Shown here one piece after another: positions 21,961 through 30,256 of a stretch of 39,543 nucleotides of DNA; the stretch's first letter is position 1; every line of letters starts with the position of its first letter. A program made the position numbers and the translations under genes. The DNA is from CAYRRR01 sp964426755 (GTDB lineage: Bacteria; Patescibacteriota; Saccharimonadia; Saccharimonadales; JAGQNJ01). Under the pieces are notes generated by a model. That model was not told the DNA's origin and ran no database searches. It saw only the letters and a program-made list of their open reading frames with translations. Where the stretch lies: NCBI GenBank assembly GCA_964426755.1, contig CAYRRR010000006.1:1-39543 (forward strand), written 5' to 3'.

Positions 21961-22422
21961 ATGAGTTTGTCTGGTGAACGTTTTTTAGACACGACAGTAA
22001 GACATGAGTTGGAAAAACCAACTATTAATTTACATGAATTACCCATTGGAAGTGAGGTTGAAATAGTATTAGGAGAAGGTGAAGACTGCGAACGACTAGC
22101 AAAACTGAGACTTCAATTCACTTCATCGCCAACAGAAGAAGAGCCAGGAAAATTTAGTGTACTTGAAGCTCAGCTTGATGAAGAAACAATAAGATTGAAT
22201 GCAAAAGCAGAGATGCCTATGCCAGAACGCATGGGCGGTCAAATTTGGGTTAATTTTGCCTGTACCTATCGGCGTGGATATATGCCACCTATCACAATGG
22301 GTCAGAATGACGCCATATCACCAGGACGACACTTGTTTATGTGGATACCGGCCCCAACATATGAATCTCCAAATCGTGGAATCAAATACCACGCAGAAGT
22401 CTTAGAAGCTAAGATTATCTAA
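21961..22422 (+). CDS. Hypothetical protein (153 aa)
   Basis: The product from ATG 21961 (MSLSGERFLD) is soluble, acidic and probably beta-rich, with no recognised family. A longer frame starts at a TTG at 21904, but its extra residues look unnatural (MAFFFAQACILATLAYDNT) and cross TTGCAT (21927-21932), N16, TACGAT (21949-21954), a plausible promoter ending 6 nt before 21961. It lies just beyond the last tRNA-end repeat. Confidence 0.55.
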   Translation: MSLSGERFLDTTVRHELEKPTINLHELPIGSEVEIVLGEGEDCERLAKLRLQFTSSPTEEEPGKFSVLEAQLDEETIRLNAKAEMPMPERMGGQIWVNFACTYRRGYMPPITMGQNDAISPGRHLFMWIPAPTYESPNRGIKYHAEVLEAKII

Positions 22423-22482
22423 TATATAGGGCCGAGTAAGCCTAATTTTAGTTTCGATAGCTAACGCTGTGACCTTTAATTA

Positions 22483-22511
22483 TTGACATTAAATTATGCA
22501 TATGCTATAAT
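22483..22511 (+). promoter_or_regulatory. Consensus promoter of the DEAD-box helicase
   Basis: TTGACA (22483-22488), 17 nt, TATAAT (22506-22511), with an extra TG at 22503-22504: a perfect sigma-70 consensus, the strongest in the window. Start near 22518 leaves a leader of about 80 nt with AAAGGATGA as SD before 22600. Confidence 0.9.
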
Positions 22512-22599
22512 TGAAATATTGTTTTAATTGATCCGGGTTGGAAGTTTGCACTCGATTCATGCTAGCAATCGTGTAAAAACTTAAACTAAAGGATGATTA

Positions 22600-23805
22600 A
22601 TGTCTTACTCTTATTCTTCGTCTCGAACGAAGACAGCGAAGCGTTCATATTCAAGGACTCGCTTCAATAAATCTACAAACAACCGAAGAAAAATTACTAA
22701 ATCTATTAACCCCGAGCGCTTTATTGCAGCTGCACAGGTACGTGACCAAGAGGTTTACGAACCCCAACACACATTCAATGATTTTGCACTGAAAGAGATG
22801 TTAAAAACAAATCTTGTCGCTAAAGGCTATAAGATTCCGTCCCCAATTCAAGACCAAACTATTCCGGCGGGTCTGTCGGGCCGAGATGTTATTGGCATGG
22901 CTGGCACTGGTACCGGCAAAACAGCTGCGTTTGCGTTACCGGTATTGCAGCGACTCATTACTGATAAGTCTTCAGCAGCTATTATTATTGCGCCAACACG
23001 CGAACTTGCGCAGCAAATTGAAGAAGAGTGTGAGCACCTTGCAATTGGAAGTCGCTTACGAGGCGCGCTATTAATTGGCGGTTCAAGTATGGGTGCGCAG
23101 CTGCGTGATCTTCGATATAATCCGCAAATTGTCATTGGCACGCCAGGTCGTATTAAAGATCATCTTCAGCGCGGCAGTCTGAAGCTACGTAACTTCAATA
23201 TGGTAGTGCTAGACGAGGTTGATCGCATGCTTGATATGGGTTTTGTAAATGATGTGAAAGAAATATTGCGTAATGTTAATAGTAATCGTCAGTCATTCTT
23301 TTTCTCGGCAACGATTGACGAGCGTGTGCGCAATTTAATTACGACGTTTACTAACGACCCTGTTAGCGTAGCTATAAAATCAAATAAAGCTAGTGAAAGC
23401 GTCAACCAAGATGTGGTCCGTTACGACGACAACGCCAATAGGCTTGATAAACTTCATGATTTGTTACTGCAAAATACGGTTACTAAAGCAATAGTTTTTG
23501 ACGAAACTCAACGCAGTGTCGAGCGTCTACACCGGACGCTATCAGAGCGTGGTTTTAAAACCGAGGCATTACATGGCGGCAAGACACAAGGCCAACGCTT
23601 ACGTGCCTTGAATAAATTTAAAAACAACGAAGTAACCATTCTTGTGGCAACTGATGTTGCTGCTCGGGGCATTGACGTGGCAGATATTACGCACGTCATA
23701 AACTATTCTGCGCCATCGGAGTACGAAGACTACATACATAGAATCGGGCGCGCCGGACGAGCAGGACAGATTGGCCATGCCTTTACGTTTGTTCCAAGGT
23801 ACTAA
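22600..23805 (+). CDS. DEAD-box RNA helicase, RhlE-like
   Basis: ATP-dependent RNA helicase of 401 residues. A basic Ser/Arg/Lys-rich N-terminal tail (about 1-45) probably aids RNA binding. Then come the Q motif (FNDFALKEML, then IPSPIQDQTIP), motif I AGTGTGKT (about 101-108), PTRELAQQ, motif II as DEVD (about 205-208) in place of DEAD, SAT, ATDVAARGIDV and motif VI HRIGRAGRAG. It has no long C-terminal extension. Candidate roles are ribosome assembly or RNA decay in the cold. The perfect promoter and long leader with SD suggest high, regulated expression, as for cold-shock helicases elsewhere. Confidence 0.95.
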   Translation: MSYSYSSSRTKTAKRSYSRTRFNKSTNNRRKITKSINPERFIAAAQVRDQEVYEPQHTFNDFALKEMLKTNLVAKGYKIPSPIQDQTIPAGLSGRDVIGMAGTGTGKTAAFALPVLQRLITDKSSAAIIIAPTRELAQQIEEECEHLAIGSRLRGALLIGGSSMGAQLRDLRYNPQIVIGTPGRIKDHLQRGSLKLRNFNMVVLDEVDRMLDMGFVNDVKEILRNVNSNRQSFFFSATIDERVRNLITTFTNDPVSVAIKSNKASESVNQDVVRYDDNANRLDKLHDLLLQNTVTKAIVFDETQRSVERLHRTLSERGFKTEALHGGKTQGQRLRALNKFKNNEVTILVATDVAARGIDVADITHVINYSAPSEYEDYIHRIGRAGRAGQIGHAFTFVPRY

Positions 23806-23808
23806 GAC

Positions 23809-24254
23809 TTAGCGTCTAAGTTTTGTTTTGAGGCGTAAATTTGATAAATAATCGCTTGGGTTAAGGTTGGGATGTTCGCTTAAATAAATGATGTGGTGAT
23901 CTGCGAACGAGATGTTGGCGTCTGATCCGGCTGAATAGGTGCTACGAGTGTTGTACATCGGATCGTTCATCATGAGTTTTAGCTCAGCAATCGCCTGCTT
24001 TGCTTCATCTGTTTTAAAAAATGCTTGCTGACGCAAGGTGAAGTGCTTGTTTGAAATAGTACTATACAATTCATTAAGTTGATTGTAGTAACTGAATCAT
24101 TTAGTTTATGTACGACTAAAGTATTCAGTCCACTAGCCTTATTATACGTTACCAAGATGTTATAGCCTAATGCGCCTGGGTCAAAGCAATGAACGCAATA
24201 GATGAATCTGAAGTAAATTTTGAACCAGTTTAGGCTATATGAATAAAATAGCAT
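23809..24254 (-). pseudogene. Frameshifted hypothetical gene
   Basis: Two overlapping minus-strand frames look like halves of one protein. Upstream (24254 to about 24080) reads DPGALGYNILVTYNKASG then LVVHKLNDSVTTIN. Downstream (from about 24078 to 23809) reads LNELYSTISNKHFTLRQQ and ends HPNLNPSDYLSNLRLKTKLRR. Adding one base after the AAC at 24080-24078 would join them as TTINLNELYSTISN, a smooth helix. No family recognised. The break may be a real mutation, a consensus error or, less likely, programmed frameshifting. If the upstream half is ignored, an 86-aa ORF with TTG start (24069) remains. The exact N-terminus is uncertain. Confidence 0.5.
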
Positions 24255-24301
24255 AAGATGCTTTTGTTTGTTGCTCGAGCACTACGTATTATGACCTCAA
24301 G

Positions 24302-25765
24302 ATGTTTAGACACTATCACTTGAGGCGCACCACTTTGCTATCGTTCATTATGATTGCATTCTTGGCTGGATTAGCTCTACCGCAACTTACGTTAAACACA
24401 TCACATATCATTGTTGTGTACCTTTGTCTAGGCCTAAGTGGTCTATTCATTCTACTAAAGCGTAAAAACGGAGCTATATTTGTTCTGCTGTTCGTAGTTG
24501 CTCTGTTTATGGGTATGTGGCGTGGGTCGACGTTTAATAAGCGCGTTGACCAGTATCAATCTTATGTTGGCCAGTCGGTTACGATGCAGGTAACTGCTCG
24601 TGAGGACTCCGTCTATAGCGAACGTAAACAGCTGGTGTACTCGGCTACAGATATAGAACTAACTAGCCCACAGACTGTAAAGCTTGTTGGTAATATAGAG
24701 ATAGAGGGTTTTGGTGAGCCAATGATATATCGCGGGGACAGAGTTGAGGTGAGCGGTCGGCTGTTCCGAAAGCGAGGCGATAACATTGCTGGCATCTCGT
24801 TTGCCAGCATGTCGCTTATTCGTAAAGACAGCTCACCAGTTAATAGACTGCGGCGGCAATTTGCGGCCGGCTTACAAAACGCACTCCCTGAACCTATGGC
24901 ATCGTTTGCTCTAGGGCTGCTAATCGGACAGCGCAATACACTACCCGAGGAATTTAAAGATCAACTGACAACAGTCGGGCTTATTCACATTGTGGCAGTA
25001 TCAGGATATAACCTAACCATCATTACTAACTTCTCAAAACGAATGTTTGAACGACAATCTCGCTATCAGGCTATGGCTGTGTCAGTTGGTTTGATATTTT
25101 TATTTCTATTACTTACCGGCTCCAGCCCTTCTATCGTGAGGGCTGCGGTGGTAAGCTCTATAGGCTTGGTTACATGGTATTTTGGTCGTAACATTAAACC
25201 TGTATTGCTGCTATTATTAGCAGCTTGCTTAACAGCTGGCGTTAATCCGTTGTATTTATGGACAAGCATAGGCTGGTATCTTTCATTCACGGCATTCTAT
25301 GGTGTTTTAGTTTTAGCCCCGCTACTTCGACGGCGCGTACTCAAGCCAAAATATCAAGACAGACAATTGCCACAAATTTTAACAGAAACATTAGCGGCGC
25401 AACTCTGCACATTACCAATTATTTTGTTTGTGTTTAGCCGATTGTCGATCATTAGTATGGTGGCGAATTTACTGGTTATTCCTATGATCCCGTTTGCAAT
25501 GCTTGCCAGCCTGGTGGCTGGAATATACGGCATGATTGGTCCATTTGTGCTGGGTGGGGCTTTTGTGGTACCCGCCCGCTTGATGCTGGACTATGTTATT
25601 TCGCTTACTGAGGCGTTGAGCAGGGTGCCGTATGCAAATGTTTCACTGCCAATTACGTCTGCGCAAATGATAGCTCTATACATTTTTATTGTGTTAATAA
25701 GTTGTATTTTATTTACATCTCAACGACAACGGCTGGCGACGCATCGTCTAAGAAATATGGTATAA
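24302..25765 (+). CDS. comEC: ComEC/Rec2 family DNA-uptake channel
   Basis: ComEC is the inner-membrane channel that takes up single-stranded DNA in natural competence. The 487-residue protein begins with hydrophobic helices and a DUF4131-like extracytoplasmic domain (about residues 60-190). It continues with the competence domain, marked by FALGLLIGQRNTLPEEF and IHIVAVSGYNLTII (about 200-245), and about ten membrane helices. The C-terminal metallo-beta-lactamase domain of longer homologues is absent. TATTAT (24287-24292) ends 9 nt before the ATG. The type IV pilus genes at the other end of the window could supply the uptake fibre. Confidence 0.92.
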   Translation: MFRHYHLRRTTLLSFIMIAFLAGLALPQLTLNTSHIIVVYLCLGLSGLFILLKRKNGAIFVLLFVVALFMGMWRGSTFNKRVDQYQSYVGQSVTMQVTAREDSVYSERKQLVYSATDIELTSPQTVKLVGNIEIEGFGEPMIYRGDRVEVSGRLFRKRGDNIAGISFASMSLIRKDSSPVNRLRRQFAAGLQNALPEPMASFALGLLIGQRNTLPEEFKDQLTTVGLIHIVAVSGYNLTIITNFSKRMFERQSRYQAMAVSVGLIFLFLLLTGSSPSIVRAAVVSSIGLVTWYFGRNIKPVLLLLLAACLTAGVNPLYLWTSIGWYLSFTAFYGVLVLAPLLRRRVLKPKYQDRQLPQILTETLAAQLCTLPIILFVFSRLSIISMVANLLVIPMIPFAMLASLVAGIYGMIGPFVLGGAFVVPARLMLDYVISLTEALSRVPYANVSLPITSAQMIALYIFIVLISCILFTSQRQRLATHRLRNMV

Positions 25766-25766
25766 T
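25758..25766 (+). promoter_or_regulatory. yebC promoter
   Basis: TG-G-TATAAT (25758-25766) overlaps the last codons of comEC. Start near 25773 leaves about 18 nt with the SD GGAGA before the ATG at 25791. Confidence 0.65.
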
Positions 25767-25790
25767 AACAGATGAAGACAGGAGAAACTA

Positions 25791-26501
25791 ATGGCAGGGC
25801 ATAGTAAGTGGGCAAAGATTCATCGTGGTAAAGCAATTGAAGACGCCAAGCGTGGTGCAGTTTTTACGCGGCTTGGTAATGCCATTGCAATTGCGGCTAA
25901 GAACGGTGCTGATCCGGACATGAATTTTACTTTACGTCTTGCGATTGATAAGGCGAAAGCCGCAAATATGCCAGCCAATAATATTCAGCGCGCAATAGAC
26001 CGAGGATCCGGTAAGCTTGGGGGCGATCAAATTCAAGAAGTGATGTATGAGGGATACGGTCCGGGAGGAGTAGCAATTTTGGTTGAATGTGCCACCGATA
26101 ATACTAACCGTACCTACACCTTTGTGAAAACGGCTTTTAATAAGCATGGTGGCAGTATTGCCGAGAAGGGCTCAGTGGCATACCAATTTGATCGTAAGGG
26201 GGTAATTCGTATTAACGGCAGCGGGGAAGACTTGCTATTGCAAGTACTGGACGCCGGAGCCGAGGACGCTGAAGAAGTAGAGGGAGAGATTATTGTCTTT
26301 ACTGATCCTAAACAGCTTGCCGCAGTGCGTGATAATTTGCAAACAGCGGGGCTTGCCGTTATAGAAGCAGAGCTGAGCTATCAGCCACAAAATATTGTTG
26401 AGATTACTGATGAGGCTACCCGGGACAAAGTGGTGCGCCTGATGGATGCCCTTGAGGAGCTTGACGATGTAGTGAATACTCACGTAAACTTTGAGACATG
26501 A
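25791..26501 (+). CDS. yebC: YebC/PmpR family protein
   Basis: 236 residues matching the YebC family from end to end: MAGHSKWAKIHRGKAIEDAKRG at the start, NMPANNIQRAIDRGSG, YEGYGPGGVAILVE, TDNTNRT and NKHGGSIAEKGSVAYQF. Members have been described as transcription regulators and more recently as factors easing translation of difficult sequences such as proline stretches. It is often next to ruvC, which here is about 2.1 kb downstream. It has an SD-bearing leader and overlaps the next ATG (ATGA). Confidence 0.95.
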   Translation: MAGHSKWAKIHRGKAIEDAKRGAVFTRLGNAIAIAAKNGADPDMNFTLRLAIDKAKAANMPANNIQRAIDRGSGKLGGDQIQEVMYEGYGPGGVAILVECATDNTNRTYTFVKTAFNKHGGSIAEKGSVAYQFDRKGVIRINGSGEDLLLQVLDAGAEDAEEVEGEIIVFTDPKQLAAVRDNLQTAGLAVIEAELSYQPQNIVEITDEATRDKVVRLMDALEELDDVVNTHVNFET

Positions 26502-26857
26502 AAAAATTACGGGGTAGTAAGCGGATAGTTTTATTGGTTGTGATTATTGCAGTAGTCCTTGCAATTACTTCAATGCTCTATAAGCGCACCGAACAGTGTC
26601 CACCCAAAAACGAGCAAACAATTGGGGCTAGGCTTTGTCATGGCTTTGGCCCAAGGACGTATCGAGGTTTTCCGTTTGGAGTGATCTACGAAACGCCTAA
26701 GTACATAGAAGCCCAACAGCAAGAAGGCATAGTTGTCAAAACCCAGTACTGGCCAATACTTTTCAATGTTTTATTTTATGCTATGTGGACAGTAATATTA
26801 CTTGTTCTTATCAAAACGCTTAAGAACGATAAGCATAACAATATTGACATGAAGTAA
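26498..26857 (+). CDS. Small membrane protein after yebC
   Basis: 119 residues with two hydrophobic segments (about 9-26 and 86-105) around an extracytoplasmic loop with two Cys (residues 34 and 47, possible disulfide). The ATG overlaps the yebC stop (ATGA), so the two are translationally coupled. No family recognised. Confidence 0.62.
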   Translation: MKKLRGSKRIVLLVVIIAVVLAITSMLYKRTEQCPPKNEQTIGARLCHGFGPRTYRGFPFGVIYETPKYIEAQQQEGIVVKTQYWPILFNVLFYAMWTVILLVLIKTLKNDKHNNIDMK

Positions 26858-26912
26858 AATTTACATTAAGTATTGGAAAAATAAAAGGACAGGACTATAT
26901 TAATCCCCATCT

Positions 26913-28615
26913 ATGGGGTTACGAATCAAAATTTCAATACTGATCTGCGCTTTATTTATTGCCATGGTGCCAGCAATGGTCATTGCAGAAACAAACTATA
27001 AGGCACTCATTACTGTTGTTAAGATCGGCGGTGCAGTGCCTGATCAACCAACTGAGTTTGTTGAGATTTATAACGATGGTGATGTCGAAATTGATTTGAA
27101 AGGTTGGCGTGTTGAATATGCTAAACCGTCTGCTCAAATACCTGATTGTGCTGTAGCTGGCTGGAAGCAAGTTGATGCAACAAACACTCGGGAGGTGCTG
27201 CTCGATGGTATATTGGCGCCGCAAGCAAGGAAGGTGGTTGAACTACAAATGAACGATAATGTAGGCGGCTCAGTGCGCCTGCTTTCAAATGTAGGGGCAA
27301 TTGACTTAGTTGGTTGGGGAACGGTTGCGAGCCCGCCCGTTTGCGCAGAAGGAGAATTCTCACCTATTCCACCGAATACAAAAAGCCTCAAGCGGTGGTT
27401 TAATAGCGAAGGCTACGCAATTGACACAAATCATAATGCCAATGATTTTACCCTTGAAGACAGCCCAATAAAGACAGCCGAACCGGATACTAACCCAAGT
27501 AGTGATACATGCAGTAATATTGACGGTGTACAAGCAGAAGTTCCGGCAGGCTATATGCAACAAGGCAGCATGTGCATCCAAAATGATAGACCATCTCTAC
27601 AGTGTGAAGCACTTGAGATTAGTGAGATCGTTCCTAATCCCGCCGGAACGGATACCGGTAATGAATATATAGAGCTGTATAATCCGCTTGCAACTGATAT
27701 TTCGCTTGAAGGTTGCGCTCTCAAAATAGGGGCATCGAGTAAACAATTGAGCGGATATATGCAACCCGGTTATCAAGCGTTTTATGGATTAGTATTGCCG
27801 AATTCAGACGGCGGCACCGTCGAGTTCGTTGGTGCAACAACCGAAAGCGCCGTTATGTATCCTGCTGATATGGGCGACGATGAGGCTTGGGCATACATTG
27901 ATGGATCCTGGCATATCACCACGACACCGACGCCGGGCAGACCAAATATTGCCGCGGTCGTTGCTACGGCAAGTAGTCGCAGTGAAGCGTTGATACCTTG
28001 CCCCGAGGGGAAATACCGCAACCCTGAAACCAATCGCTGTAAGAATAGTGAATCAGATGATGGCCTTAAACCATGCGATGCCGGTCAGGTTAGAAATCCT
28101 GAAACGAACCGCTGCCGAAAAGTTGACGCAGCTGGATTGACATCTTTGAAGCCGTGCAGTCCGGGACAAGAGCGCAACCCCGCAACCAATCGCTGCCGAA
28201 AAGTGGCTACCTCTTCTAGCTCGCTTAAACCTTGTGAGCCTGGCCAGGAACGCAACCCTGAAACGAACCGCTGCCGAAAAGTTGCTGGTGCTTCTACAGC
28301 TTCAGCTAACANNNNNNNNNNNNNNNNNNNNNNNNNNNNNNNNNNNNNNNNNNNNNNNNNNNNNNNNNNNNNNNNNNNNNNNNNNNNNNNNNNNNNNNNN
28401 NNNNNNNNNNNCCTGAAACGAACCGCTGCCGAAAAGTTGCTGGTGCTTCTACAGCTTCAGCTAACAGTAAAGAGTCCAATAAAGGTAGTTCGCAGCCGGT
28501 TGGTTACGCCATCTTTGGATTAATCGCAGCAGCAGCCTTAAGCTATGGGGTGTATGAATACCGGCAAGAAATTGGTAATTTCTTCAGTGGTTTGCGTCTA
28601 AAATTCAAAAAGTAA
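26913..28615 (+). CDS. Secreted lamin-tail-domain protein with Cys repeats (interrupted by gap)
   Basis: An N-terminal signal peptide (about residues 1-25, ending VIAE) precedes two lamin-tail-like domains (about 30-140, FVEIYNDGDVEIDLKGW; about 235-345, NEYIELYNPLATDISLEGC). From about residue 360 come at least four repeats of about 25-28 residues with the pattern C-x-x-G-x-x-RNPETNRC, two Cys each. After the gap the same frame continues to a C-terminal membrane helix (VGYAIFGLIAAAALSYGVY) and a basic tail ending at TAA 28613-28615. The literal 100 N shift the frame, but collapsing the 55-nt overlap of the flanks restores it. It is probably a cell-surface protein. The ATG lies in a short palindrome (26905-26918). 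Confidence 0.8.
27999..28466 (+). repeat. In-gene Cys-repeat array
   Basis: Tandem units of about 75-85 nt encode C-x-P-G-Q-x-RNPETNRCRKV followed by a Ser/Ala/Thr-rich spacer. Units diverge in the spacer and match closely in the core. The last unit is cut by the assembly gap, and its 55 final nt appear identically on both sides. Confidence 0.8.
28312..28411. other. Assembly gap, 100 N
   Basis: Exactly 100 N inside the Cys-repeat array. The 55 nt before it (28257-28311) are identical to the 55 nt after it (28412-28466), so the gap length is nominal and the contigs probably overlap or miss only repeat units. Confidence 0.98.
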
Positions 28616-28628
28616 TATACTGGTAATC

Positions 28629-29099
28629 ATGCGAATCATGGGGATTGATCCAGGAACGGGTATTCTGGGCTTTGGTGTGATTGATAGCAAAAACGGCAAA
28701 GCCAGTCTGGTAGATGCCGGCGTTATAAGAACGCCCGTAAAACAGGCTGACAGCGATCGATTATTTACAATATATAAAGAGCTAGAGCAGCTAATAAAAG
28801 AACATAAACCACAGGTATTATCAGTCGAGAAGCTATTTTTTATACGCAATATAACAACAGCTATGAGCGTATCGCAGGCGCGCGGGGTGGTTCTGCTGCT
28901 TGGCAAGCAGCATGATCTGGAATTGCATGAGTTTACTCCTTTGCAAATTAAACAAGCCGTGACCGGCTATGGCAAGGCAGAAAAAAAACAAATTCAAGAA
29001 ATGGTTAAAGTTATCTTAGGCTTGAAAGAGGTGCCCAAGCCAGATGATGCGGCCGATGCCCTGGCTGCTGCTATCTGTTGCAGCATGAGTATGAGATAA
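28629..29099 (+). CDS. ruvC: Holliday junction resolvase RuvC
   Basis: RuvC cuts four-way junctions during recombination. Of 156 residues, the RNase-H-like core shows the catalytic acidic residues Asp7 in GIDPGTG, Glu in SVEKLFF (near residue 67) and the C-terminal Asp pair in PDDAADALA (near 138-141). TATACT (28616-28621) ends 7 nt before the ATG, predicting a leaderless message right after the lamin-tail gene. The order ruvC-ruvA-x-ruvB forms a complete branch-migration and resolution set. Confidence 0.96.
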   Translation: MRIMGIDPGTGILGFGVIDSKNGKASLVDAGVIRTPVKQADSDRLFTIYKELEQLIKEHKPQVLSVEKLFFIRNITTAMSVSQARGVVLLLGKQHDLELHEFTPLQIKQAVTGYGKAEKKQIQEMVKVILGLKEVPKPDDAADALAAAICCSMSMR

Positions 29100-29107
29100 T
29101 AGTACTA

Positions 29108-29689
29108 ATGATAGCAACACTTACTGGCATGGTTGCCGAAAAAATAGGCTCGCAAGTTATCTTAGATGTAAGCGGCGTAGGCTATGGAGTACTTGTGACG
29201 GTGAGTGACTTTGGCAATTTAGTGATTGGCGATACTGTTAAACTTTATGTCTACGAAAACATTAAAGAAGACGCACATAATTTATTTGGCTTTAAGCAAC
29301 TTGATGTTAAAGAACTGTTCGAACAATTATTAAGCGTAAAAAATGTTGGTCCAAAAGTAGCCTTAGCAGTACTTGATATAGGGCCTTCAAATACAGTTCG
29401 TGCGGCTATAGCTAATGGAGAGGTCAAGATTCTTCAGACTGCCAAGGGCGTAGGTAAACGCGCAGCAGAGCAGATTGTAGTAGAGCTTCGAGATAAAGTA
29501 GGGCTGCCAAGCGAAACCGCAGAGGGAGTTATAGGGCGCTCAGGAATAAGTGCGCAGGATGAGGCGACACAAGCCTTAGTGGCGCTTGGTTACACAGATG
29601 CAGACGCGCAAATGTTGCTTTCAAAAGTAGACAAAGATTTGTCAGTAGAAGAACGTATAAAACAAGCCCTAAAGGTTACGAATAAGTGA
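29108..29689 (+). CDS. ruvA: Holliday junction DNA helicase subunit RuvA
   Basis: RuvA binds the junction and loads RuvB. From ATG 29108 (MIATLTGMVAEKIG) it has 193 residues: the N-terminal OB-like domain, two helix-hairpin-helix motifs (LLSVKNVGPKVALAVL, then LQTAKGVGKRAAEQIV, about residues 70-120) and a C-terminal RuvB-binding domain (EATQALVALGY). An in-frame start at 29078 exists, but TG-A-GATAAT (29092-29100) lies between and ends 7 nt before 29108, and homologues start with MIA. Its stop overlaps the next gene's GTG. Confidence 0.95.
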   Translation: MIATLTGMVAEKIGSQVILDVSGVGYGVLVTVSDFGNLVIGDTVKLYVYENIKEDAHNLFGFKQLDVKELFEQLLSVKNVGPKVALAVLDIGPSNTVRAAIANGEVKILQTAKGVGKRAAEQIVVELRDKVGLPSETAEGVIGRSGISAQDEATQALVALGYTDADAQMLLSKVDKDLSVEERIKQALKVTNK

Positions 29690-30225
29690 TAGAAAAGTTT
29701 ATAGAACCAGCAAATTCAATAAAGAGCGATGCTTTACTAACAGAAGATGACAAAACTGCATTATTAAAAAATACATATAGAATGGGCATAAATCGTTTTA
29801 AGAAATTCTTAGAACGGATGGCAGACTATCAAGACCCTTACATTAAAGATGAAGCTTATGAGGCCGTCTCGTTACAGATTAAGGACGACGAAATTTTGAC
29901 GACCTGGGGACTGCCGCCAGATGCTAATGTGCAAATTGTATTAGGATATACTCCTGACTTATTTGATGAAGATAAGGATTTAATCGACTGTACTTGCGAG
30001 ATTGCGGTAGTGCACCATGACCAAGATGGAGGGCAAAACCTAATTAAGCTTTTGCCGCTCAGACAATATGAAGGCGACGAAAATAATTTTGACCTTGTTA
30101 ATGACCCCCAAACTATTGACCAGGCTTTGGTTGCACAAAAGGTATTGCTTGGTATGATGGGTGATCAGGTAGAGATGCTACACTTTATAGAGCGTAATGT
30201 TATATCTAGTGAGGAAGCGCAGTGA
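29686..30225 (+). CDS. Hypothetical protein between ruvA and ruvB
   Basis: A 179-residue acidic soluble protein. The start is GTG 29686, overlapping the ruvA TGA, so translation is coupled to ruvA. The N-terminal third is helical and basic (NTYRMGINRFKKFLERMADY). The rest looks alpha/beta, with no motif I recognise and no Cys pattern or P-loop. Its place inside the ruv operon suggests a link to recombination or to something that needs RuvAB, by context alone. Confidence 0.65.
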   Translation: MIEKFIEPANSIKSDALLTEDDKTALLKNTYRMGINRFKKFLERMADYQDPYIKDEAYEAVSLQIKDDEILTTWGLPPDANVQIVLGYTPDLFDEDKDLIDCTCEIAVVHHDQDGGQNLIKLLPLRQYEGDENNFDLVNDPQTIDQALVAQKVLLGMMGDQVEMLHFIERNVISSEEAQ

Positions 30226-30256
30226 ACTATTGTAAGGATATAAAATAAAAGTAGCT

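Noticed and set aside
28234..28416. Plus-strand ORF ending in the first N gap
   Set aside because: It is an alternative frame of the Cys-repeat array and contains N.
27999..28466. Repeat array considered as CRISPR
   Set aside because: The units are coding, in frame, about 75-85 nt long, with conserved protein sequence and no unique spacers of constant length.
28560..28615. C-terminus of the lamin-tail protein as an LPxTG sorting signal
   Set aside because: Helix and basic tail are present, but there is no LPxTG-like pentapeptide before them.
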